Part shown: positions 1-5,364 of the stretch, piece after piece | How positions within the stretch are numbered: position 1 is the stretch's first letter | How the letters are laid out: each line of letters opens with the position of its first letter | NCBI GenBank assembly: GCA_039815505.1 | Contig: JBCBZE010000149.1 | Coordinates: 1 to 8,075, forward strand | Length of the DNA: 8,075 nt | Origin: CANLWN01 sp039815505 | GTDB lineage: Bacteria; Bacteroidota; Bacteroidia; Flavobacteriales; Flavobacteriaceae | Direction of reading: 5' to 3' | Notes under the pieces: model-generated | Told to the model about the DNA's origin: nothing | What the model saw: only the letters and a program-made list of their open reading frames with translations | The model's database searches: none | Position numbers and translations under genes: made by a program

Positions 1-122
1 CCATACATGTGAAAAGATTGGAATTTGAACATTTCAAAAATTCGATACCAGGAAACTGCTTCCGATTTCACCAATACGATACCAAAAAAAATTCCTACGA
101 CTAAAAATTTGAAATACTTCAT
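1..122 (-). CDS. YeeE/YedE-type transporter, second half (DUF6691-like), 5' part only
   Basis: Only the first 40 codons lie in the window; the gene continues past position 1. The peptide begins MKYFKFLVVGIFFGIVLVKS, a hydrophobic first membrane segment (about residues 3-18), and continues with EAVSWYRIFEMFKFQSFHMYG. This stretch is familiar from the small DUF6691/YeeE-YedE partner proteins of Bacteroidota. Family members are inner-membrane proteins that pair with a YeeE-like half and are thought to move thiosulfate or other sulfur species into the cell. The ATG lies 2 bp after the TAA of the upstream half-transporter, so the two are almost certainly co-transcribed and probably translationally coupled. 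The family call comes from a short recognisable N-terminus; the substrate is inferred. Confidence 0.8.
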   Translation of the reverse strand, partial: MKYFKFLVVGIFFGIVLVKSEAVSWYRIFEMFKFQSFHMY

Positions 123-124
123 AC

Positions 125-682
125 TTAAAAGATCAAAGGGAATATAAAATGGGTCATGACCAACCCTCCGATAAAAAATCCTAAAACCGCCAAAAGGGAG
201 GGAAGTTGTAGGTTGCTAAGACCGGTAATAGCATGTCCGGAAGTACAGCCGCCGGCATACCGTGTTCCAAAACCTACCAGAAACCCCGCTATGAGCAAAA
301 GGGCAATACCCTTTAGGTTTAGTACGGATTGCCAACCATAAATCTCCTTGGGCAATAGCGACCCACCGATCTGGGAAAACCCCAAAGTCTCCAAATCCAT
401 TATGGTTTGATCACTTAAGGCAATGGTACTATCATCGGATAAAAATTGAGTGGCTAAAAAACCACCGATGATGGCTCCTAACACAACGGTAAGGTTCCAA
501 CGTTGGGACTTCCAATTAAACTTAAAAAATGTTGCATATTTACCTGCACCTCCAATACTACACAATGTTCTTAGATTCGATGACATGCCAAAGGTTTTGC
601 CAAAGTATACCAATAAACCCATAACCAAGGCTATCAGTGGTCCGGAAACATACCAAGGCCATGGTTTTAAGAGCTGTTCCAT
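125..682 (-). CDS. YeeE/YedE family sulfur transporter, first half
   Basis: A 185-residue integral membrane protein of the YeeE/YedE (TsuA/PmpA-like) family, whose characterised members take up thiosulfate across the inner membrane. Hydrophobic segments lie at about residues 11-28, 63-80, 121-138 and 160-183. The family signature is clear: GFGTRYAGGCTSGHAITGLS at 137-156, with Cys146 in the GGCTSGH loop. A second cysteine, Cys41, sits in LCSIGGAGKY. Conserved cysteines in this family handle the sulfur substrate, so C41 and C146 are the likely contact residues (inference). The length fits a half-size protein acting with the partner gene that starts 2 bp downstream. The start MEQLLKPWPWYVSGPL resembles the usual N-terminus of flavobacterial homologues. 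No Shine-Dalgarno is present; the leader is A/T-rich, as is common in Bacteroidota. A 98-bp gap separates it from the upstream lipoprotein gene, so it may have its own promoter. The exact substrate is not shown. Confidence 0.9.
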   Translation of the reverse strand: MEQLLKPWPWYVSGPLIALVMGLLVYFGKTFGMSSNLRTLCSIGGAGKYATFFKFNWKSQRWNLTVVLGAIIGGFLATQFLSDDSTIALSDQTIMDLETLGFSQIGGSLLPKEIYGWQSVLNLKGIALLLIAGFLVGFGTRYAGGCTSGHAITGLSNLQLPSLLAVLGFFIGGLVMTHFIFPLIF

Positions 683-780
683 ATATTGTTTTAAACAAAA
701 ATATATCTAATATTGGAACATCTATGTAATTAAAGTTACAGAGGTTTTGGATAAAAGTGTAATGCGCGTTCTAGCGATGA

Positions 781-1278
781 TCAATTTACAATTCTCCTTT
801 CATAAACGAAACTCATAAACCCAGGGAGGTCTTCTCCTACCGTATTGATTAGACGATCTCCATTATCAAGTATTTCCAAAGTTGATAGGGCAGGATCCCC
901 GGAAAAGGTAACTTCGGTCTCGTCCGAAAACCAAGTTCCCGATACGGCTGTGGTATCTGCGCAATCTATTACAAAGAGTAGTTCGCCAATAGGAATCGTA
1001 TTAACTACCAAATCTACTTGGCTTAAGGTCCAAACAAGGTCACCATCGATCAACAGGGTTCCACTTAAACAATCCAATTCATCGACCATATTGGTCGAAG
1101 CGGTGCCATCTTCGTTTAAATCCAATGCAGGATTTACATTGACTTCGACCAGATCATATAATCCAAGCACATCAAAGTTAGGAAGTTCAGTTGCATCATC
1201 ATCAGAACTTACATCACAGGAAATAAATAGAGCGATAAACGCGGCGAACAATACCAAGGATATTTTAGTAATTTTCAT
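781..1278 (-). CDS. Small lipocalin-like lipoprotein, function unknown
   Basis: A 165-residue predicted lipoprotein. The N-terminus MKITKISLVLFAAFIALFIS followed by Cys21 is a type II signal peptide. The residue at -3 is Phe rather than the usual Leu, with I and S at -2 and -1. After the cysteine comes DVSSDDD, an acidic run resembling the Bacteroidota lipoprotein export signal that sends lipoproteins to the cell surface (inference). The mature part is rich in short beta-prone stretches. It holds a DLNEDGT motif at about 53-59, shaped like a calcium-binding DxNxDG loop, and two cysteines (C70, C106) that could form a disulfide. This layout matches the many small lipocalin-like/DUF5004-like lipoproteins of Flavobacteriia, for which no clear function is known. 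It is read in the same direction as the YeeE unit but is separated from it by 98 bp. I do not assign a function. Confidence 0.8.
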   Translation of the reverse strand: MKITKISLVLFAAFIALFISCDVSSDDDATELPNFDVLGLYDLVEVNVNPALDLNEDGTASTNMVDELDCLSGTLLIDGDLVWTLSQVDLVVNTIPIGELLFVIDCADTTAVSGTWFSDETEVTFSGDPALSTLEILDNGDRLINTVGEDLPGFMSFVYERRIVN

Positions 1279-1467
1279 AACAATACTATTTTTTCCGAAT
1301 ATTATTGATTTTTTGGTAGAACTGAAAGTTATTTAGGATTTAATTTATAAATATATCGTATTACTTTTCATGCTTGTCATGAATTCCTTGTTGTGCGTTT
1401 AGTATTCCAAATGAATATTTCTTAGGTCAAAATTTGGGAAGCGATCTTAAGCTGTCTTTTATGATAA

Positions 1468-1483
1468 GTACAACATACTGTAC
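1468..1483. repeat. Inverted repeat GTACA-N6-TGTAC (possible operator)
   Basis: A perfect 5-bp dyad with a 6-bp spacer (GTACAACATACTGTAC), centred about 132 bp upstream of the sigma factor ATG. Its arms resemble those of the next dyad (TTACA...TGTAA), which would fit two sites for one dimeric regulator. Short dyads also arise by chance in AT-rich DNA. Confidence 0.3.
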
Positions 1484-1503
1484 CATATAATCTTAATAAG
1501 TAG

Positions 1504-1520
1504 TTACATTTTTTATGTAA
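1504..1520. repeat. Inverted repeat TTACAT-N5-ATGTAA (possible operator)
   Basis: A perfect 6-bp dyad around a T5 spacer (TTACATTTTTTATGTAA), about 96 bp upstream of the sigma factor ATG. The size and symmetry suit a dimeric helix-turn-helix protein. As RNA it would make only a weak A-U hairpin, so an operator reading is preferred over a terminator. Confidence 0.35.
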
Positions 1521-1573
1521 ACATCTAATAATGAATTGTTTAATTATCGCCGGTGTTTTGGCATAATAGTTCC

Positions 1574-1589
1574 TTACCCTTTAAGGTAA
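1574..1589. repeat. Inverted repeat TTACC-N6-GGTAA upstream of the sigma factor gene
   Basis: A perfect 5-bp dyad with a 6-bp spacer (TTACCCTTTAAGGTAA) ending 18 bp before the sigma factor ATG. It would overlap the transcription start or lie in the leader, so it could be a repressor site or a small leader hairpin. Its arms differ from the two upstream dyads at the inner base (TTACC versus TTACA). Confidence 0.3.
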
Positions 1590-1607
1590 TCTATAAAAAT
1601 AAAAATA

Positions 1608-2183
1608 ATGAACACACGGCAAGCTACCTATACCCAAACCGGTTTAAATCCGGAAAAATGGATTTCTGAGCATTATAACTATCTTTTCAATTATGCAAGA
1701 AAAAAAGTAGAACATACGTATTTAATAGAGGAACTTATCCAAGAAACTTTCTTTTCGGCACTGAAGTCCATGAAAAATTACAAGCAAAAAGCGTCGGAAA
1801 GAACATGGCTTACGGCCATCTTAAAACATAAGATTGTTGACCACTATAGAAAGCGAAATACGGCAAGGGGCGCTATTGAAAAGCAAATGATTTCCGATGA
1901 AGATTATAAAGTATTGTACAATCGCGAACTTTCTGAGGATTTGTTTTTTGAATCGGATTACTACAAAAATTCATCCTATACCGATCTTCAAAATAAAGTT
2001 TTAGCGGACATTGGTAAATTACCTAGACGCCAGGCAGACGTATTTACAATGCGGGTCATTAGAGGTTTTGAGACGGAAACCATATGTGAAAAATTGAACA
2101 TTACAAGGGATAACGTCTGGGTCTTAATGCTAAGAGCAAGAAGAAATTTGTCCATAAGTCTTGGAGAGACACTTGGAAGATAA
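1608..2183 (+). CDS. ECF-type sigma-70 family RNA polymerase sigma factor
   Basis: A 191-residue sigma factor carrying only regions 2 and 4, the build of extracytoplasmic-function sigma factors. Region 2 (about residues 18-84) includes YNYLFNYARKKV, the polymerase-contacting stretch LIEELIQETFFSALKSM and the promoter-melting segment ERTWLTAILKHKIVDHYRK. Region 4 (about 127-182) contains LPRRQADVFTMRVIRGFETE and the DNA-reading helix ITRDNVWVLMLRARRNLS. These stretches resemble a common flavobacterial subgroup containing SERTWL.AILK.K.IDHYRK. The protein should direct RNA polymerase to a dedicated promoter set; the signal is unknown. ECF factors are usually next to an anti-sigma gene, but none is present here. 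Instead a dioxygenase gene follows 29 bp downstream, probably in the same operon. The start ATG follows an A-rich leader without a Shine-Dalgarno, typical of Bacteroidota. Confidence 0.93.
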   Translation: MNTRQATYTQTGLNPEKWISEHYNYLFNYARKKVEHTYLIEELIQETFFSALKSMKNYKQKASERTWLTAILKHKIVDHYRKRNTARGAIEKQMISDEDYKVLYNRELSEDLFFESDYYKNSSYTDLQNKVLADIGKLPRRQADVFTMRVIRGFETETICEKLNITRDNVWVLMLRARRNLSISLGETLGR

Positions 2184-2212
2184 ACATTGTTTCATACTAC
2201 AATTAGTTAATT

Positions 2213-3022
2213 ATGAGCTGGTTCAATAAAAAAAATAGTACGATTCAATCCCATAAATTGAATAGTAAGCCAATAAATGATTACATGGGCGTTACAATTT
2301 ACAATGTACGGGACATCACCAAGATAACCCTTGAACAGGCCAACAAAATTAAAGAATATATAGACCAATTCTATTTGGTGGTCATCAAGGGGAACAGAAT
2401 TTGGACGGAGAACGAACAACTATCTTTTACTGAAAAAATAGGCATTTTAGATGCACCCTTGACCTATTCGTTGCCGCAACCTCGGTTATCAAAAGAAAAA
2501 AAAGACAACCGTTTAGTACAAAGCTCAGGTATATTTTGGCATTCAGATCGTGCATATAACGATAACCCGTCGCATTTAAGCGTTTTCCAAATGACACAAA
2601 TACCACTTAATGGAACCGAGACGTCCTTTGTTTCTTTGATCGAAAGTTATAAAGAGCTTCCTAAGGCCATCCACAAGGAATGGAATCACTATTGCGCTTT
2701 GTACAATAGTGATGCGATTCACCCGCTGATCTGGAAACACCCGTTTAATGGAGAGGTTACTATTTATCTAGACTTGGGGTTCATGACCAGTATTATGAAT
2801 CCGTGCGAAAATGGTGAATATTTAACCGTTAAAGATAGCAATAGGGTTATAAGTCTGTTAAACGAAACCTTATCAACACAACGTTCTTTATATCATCATA
2901 TTTGGGAAAAAGGAGATATCGTAATTGTTGATAATTATGCTGTGGCCCATAAAGCTAACCTTTCTTTGGACCACACCCATAGAATACTTCAGCGCACGAC
3001 TACCAAGGGTATCCATTTTTAA
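2213..3022 (+). CDS. TauD/TfdA-type Fe(II)/2-oxoglutarate-dependent dioxygenase
   Basis: A 269-residue enzyme with the jelly-roll fold of the TauD/TfdA family. Such enzymes couple oxidative decarboxylation of 2-oxoglutarate to hydroxylation of a small molecule, often releasing sulfite or cleaving an ether, using Fe(II). The iron ligands are visible: H110 and D112 in WHSDRAY, and H246 in DNYAVAHKA. R257 in HRILQRT lies 11 residues after the last His, the spacing seen in TauD (H255, R266), and should bind the 2-oxoglutarate carboxylate. Further family features are GNRIWTENEQLSFTEKIG (60-77) and HPLIWKHPFNGEVTIYLDLG (170-189). Length is close to the usual 270-300. The active site looks intact, so the protein is probably an active cytoplasmic enzyme. 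Its substrate cannot be read from sequence; taurine is only one option. It lies 29 bp after the sigma factor gene, and its TAA is 2 bp from the stop of the opposing kinase gene. Confidence 0.92.
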   Translation: MSWFNKKNSTIQSHKLNSKPINDYMGVTIYNVRDITKITLEQANKIKEYIDQFYLVVIKGNRIWTENEQLSFTEKIGILDAPLTYSLPQPRLSKEKKDNRLVQSSGIFWHSDRAYNDNPSHLSVFQMTQIPLNGTETSFVSLIESYKELPKAIHKEWNHYCALYNSDAIHPLIWKHPFNGEVTIYLDLGFMTSIMNPCENGEYLTVKDSNRVISLLNETLSTQRSLYHHIWEKGDIVIVDNYAVAHKANLSLDHTHRILQRTTTKGIHF

Positions 3023-3035
3023 AGCTAAGCAGCTT
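3022..3035. terminator. Small hairpin across the convergent gene junction (weak)
   Basis: AAGCT-AAGC-AGCTT is a perfect 5-bp stem with a 4-nt loop. It overlaps the stop codons of the dioxygenase (3020-3022) and the kinase (3025-3027). It is the only dyad at this junction, where transcription from both sides must end. Neither strand has a proper T-tract after it, so it is at best a weak or partial terminator. Confidence 0.2.
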
Positions 3036-5202
3036 CCATGTCCAAAATATAAATATCAAATCCTGTCCCTTGTCCCTGCCGCAATTGCATTTCTCCATTG
3101 AACTGCGCTACCAGTCCTTGGACCATTTGCAGACCAAAAGATCCGGAAGTATCTATGTTAAAACTTTTAGGAAACCCAGAACCGTTATCAAGAACCTCAA
3201 GTTTATATACATTTTCTTTATCTGTACCGTTAAAATTAACGGTGATTTTTTTATCGTTTTGATCAGCGTCAAAAGCATATTTATAGGCATTGGTAACAAG
3301 TTCGTTTACAATAAGCCCTAAGGGTACCGCCAGTGTCATCCTAATTTCACTATCCTCTATGTCAGCGCTAAGCTGTACCCCTCTATGGGAATAATCATAG
3401 GAGTTTCTAATGTTATCGAGAAGATCCCTTAGATAAGTAGCCGTAGGGACCTTGACAAAGTTTTGTGTATTGTAAAGGTTTTGATGGATAAGGGCCATAG
3501 ACTTTATTCTGTTCTGGCTTTCAACGATGATTTCATTTATTTTTTCGTCCTCTTTTGATGTATGGGAGTTTAAGAGGCTAAGAATGATCTGAAGATTGTT
3601 TTTTACACGATGATGTATTTCTTTGACCAGCAGTTCATTCTCTTTATGCTTCTTTTCAATGGTTTTTTTCTGATGGCTAATGATATCCACCGCTTTACTT
3701 TTTACCAGATATCTATTGTACGCAATTCCCAATAAAAGCAGCAATAGGACTCCTCCTATAATAAGACCTATTTTAATGTTTTTTTCTTTTTCAGCTTTTA
3801 ATACCTGAAATTCGTTCTCAGCGGATAGCAGCTTTATTTCCTTGTCTTTTTTTTCGGTTTCGTAAGCGAATTCAAGAGAAGCTATTTTTTCTTTTTGATC
3901 AAGGTCTATTAAACTATCCTTAAGTCTAATGTATTTCTTATAGTGGTTTAGACTTTTTTTATAATCGCCTTTTATCGAATCAATGGAAGCTAAGGATTCA
4001 TGGATCATCATTGCTAACTTTTTTCCCTTATAACTAGCGCTGTAACTTTCGGATTCTTCCAAGGCTTCGTAAAATGCTTTTTCCGAGGCATTGTACTTTT
4101 TATCTTTATAGTAAAGTTCTCCAAGACTGCAAAGGGCATCTGCTTCCTCGAAATGATCACCTGCATTTTTGTATAATAAAATAGATTCCCTAAATGTTTC
4201 ATAGGATTTATCGTATGCTCCCAAGTCATTATATATATAGGCTAAGTTTCGCAGGGCGGATACCTGTATTTTTTTGATTTGATGGTTTTCCCCAACAGCT
4301 CTGGCCTCTTCCAACAACTTTTTTGAGCTGTTATATTTTTTATCTTCCCGTAAGATTTTTGCCGTATTGATCAGTGCGACCCCCATATCGCCAAATCGGT
4401 TATTTTCTTTTGCTATTTTATAGGTTTTGTCAAAGTAATAGATGGCCTTTTCATTATTTTTAGATAATTGATAGGTGCTACCTAAATAGCTTAAAGTGGT
4501 ACTTTGAAGGGAATAACTTATCTTGTTTTGTTCTATATAGTCTTGTAAAGGGAGCAGTAACTCTAAAGCCTTATCCAATTTGCCCGATTGACAATATAAG
4601 GCTCCTGCCCTAATCGAGGTAGTTGCGATTTCAGTTACCGTTCCGATTTTTTTTGAAATCCGCAGGCTGCGTTCAAAGTTTGCAATGGCCTCTTTATTCT
4701 TTTTTAGTAGCAGGTAGGTTATACCCAAGTGATCATATGCACGCTCTTCCAAGGAATCAATTTTATGTTTAAGGGAAAGTTTCAGCGCCATACTGTCCAC
4801 CTCAATGGCATTGGGGTAATATTTCTTCTTAGATCTATAGATCCCCCCTAAATTTAGGAGTGCGGTTATTTTTCCCGGAATATTCTTGTCCTTCTCTTGA
4901 AGCCGCAGTAATTTCTTGCCATAAAAAAGTGAGCTATCAATGGAAATAGGCTTAAACTTATCGCTCAATACTAGATACGCCTGGACTTTTTTAGAGGTAG
5001 ATATACCCTTGTAAAGAACAATTTTTAGACTGTCTATCTCTTTTTCCTGGGTAGGCGTTATTTGTGCCACACCATGTAAATTACAAAACAGGAACCATAA
5101 AAAAAGCATGGAATAGGAAAGGGGTCCATGTAATGTGTTTTGATCCTTTCTTTTTAGGGCGGACCAGATTTTTGATCCCATGATGTTTTGTTGGTTTTTC
5201 AT
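3025..5202 (-). CDS. Periplasmic-TPR sensor histidine kinase (HisKA_2/HATPase_c)
   Basis: A sensor kinase of about 725 residues. From the start at 5202 it reads as follows. A hydrophobic export segment MLFLWFLFCNLHGVAQ lies at 32-47. About nine helical TPR-like repeats follow (about 48-430; for example AYDHLGITYLLLKKNKEAIA and ALCSLGELYYKDKKYNASEK). A charged coiled coil spans about 428-475 and a membrane helix IGLIIGGVLLLLLLGIAY lies near 478-495. The cytoplasmic kinase comes last. The HisKA_2 box EIHHRVKNNLQIILSLLN holds the phospho-accepting His (H531, adjacent to H530). The ATPase domain shows the N box NELVTNAYKYAF (N633, N638), DNGSGFP (D672) and GSFGLQMVQGL (687-697). The TPR region should face the periplasm and sense an unknown ligand or protein. 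It is the likely partner of the response regulator encoded immediately upstream. The start is uncertain: the frame opens at 5256, and 5202 (used here, after an A-rich leader) or 5109 at the export segment are alternatives. Confidence 0.93.
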   Translation of the reverse strand: MKNQQNIMGSKIWSALKRKDQNTLHGPLSYSMLFLWFLFCNLHGVAQITPTQEKEIDSLKIVLYKGISTSKKVQAYLVLSDKFKPISIDSSLFYGKKLLRLQEKDKNIPGKITALLNLGGIYRSKKKYYPNAIEVDSMALKLSLKHKIDSLEERAYDHLGITYLLLKKNKEAIANFERSLRISKKIGTVTEIATTSIRAGALYCQSGKLDKALELLLPLQDYIEQNKISYSLQSTTLSYLGSTYQLSKNNEKAIYYFDKTYKIAKENNRFGDMGVALINTAKILREDKKYNSSKKLLEEARAVGENHQIKKIQVSALRNLAYIYNDLGAYDKSYETFRESILLYKNAGDHFEEADALCSLGELYYKDKKYNASEKAFYEALEESESYSASYKGKKLAMMIHESLASIDSIKGDYKKSLNHYKKYIRLKDSLIDLDQKEKIASLEFAYETEKKDKEIKLLSAENEFQVLKAEKEKNIKIGLIIGGVLLLLLLGIAYNRYLVKSKAVDIISHQKKTIEKKHKENELLVKEIHHRVKNNLQIILSLLNSHTSKEDEKINEIIVESQNRIKSMALIHQNLYNTQNFVKVPTATYLRDLLDNIRNSYDYSHRGVQLSADIEDSEIRMTLAVPLGLIVNELVTNAYKYAFDADQNDKKITVNFNGTDKENVYKLEVLDNGSGFPKSFNIDTSGSFGLQMVQGLVAQFNGEMQLRQGQGTGFDIYILDMEAA

Positions 5203-5314
5203 CGCTGTAATTTTTGGCGGTATCAGACTTTGCTTTATGCAAAATAGTATATACACGGTCTTTACTTTAGGTGGTCTTGTCTACCTCTAAAGAACGTCCC
5301 TTATTTAACCTAAG

Positions 5315-5338
5315 AAAAAACCGAAACGACCTGTTGGT
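5315..5338 (-). terminator. Possible weak terminator/attenuator between regulator and kinase genes
   Basis: Read on the minus strand, ACCAAC pairs with GTT-(TC)-GGT to form a 6-bp stem with a 2-nt bulge and a 5-nt loop, followed directly by a run of T. It begins about 27 bp after the regulator stop codon and lies before the kinase gene. The stem is short and interrupted, so complete termination is unlikely. It could lower kinase expression relative to the regulator. Confidence is low. Confidence 0.25.
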
Positions 5339-5364
5339 AATATGTGAGTATAAATGGAAATAGG

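Larger units (their letters stand above)
1279..1607. promoter_or_regulatory. Divergent control region between lipoprotein and sigma factor genes
   Basis: This 329-bp AT-rich gap separates the minus-strand lipoprotein gene from the plus-strand sigma factor gene and must carry both promoters. I see no open reading frame of note. It contains three short perfect inverted repeats on the sigma factor side (1468-1483, 1504-1520, 1574-1589), listed separately. A TATAAT-like string occurs at about 1485-1490. A partial sigma-54-like element (TGGCAT, 5-bp spacer, TTCC) occurs at 1559-1573. None is strong enough to be named the promoter. Confidence 0.5.

Noticed and set aside
696..703. TATTTTTG on the minus strand, matching the Bacteroidota -7 element TAnnTTTG upstream of the YeeE gene
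   Set aside because: No TTTG lies at the expected distance upstream and the leader would be under 10 nt. Such strings are common in AT-rich DNA.
156..710. Two plus-strand frames opposite the YeeE gene (61 and 86 codons)
   Set aside because: They lie fully or mostly opposite a strongly recognisable transporter and encode proline-rich, featureless peptides.
845..1336. A 163-codon open frame on the plus strand opposite the lipoprotein gene
   Set aside because: Its product is Ser/Thr-rich with no domain, and the minus-strand frame has a clear lipoprotein signal and family-like motifs. This is an antisense shadow.
1392..1415. GG-N10-GC spacing on the minus strand upstream of the lipoprotein gene (TTGGAATACTAAACGCA)
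   Set aside because: Only the invariant dinucleotides fit; the rest of the -24 and -12 boxes do not, and this spacing is frequent by chance.
2207..2419. A 70-codon minus-strand frame over the dioxygenase start
   Set aside because: It is antisense to a gene with a complete catalytic motif set and has no features of its own.
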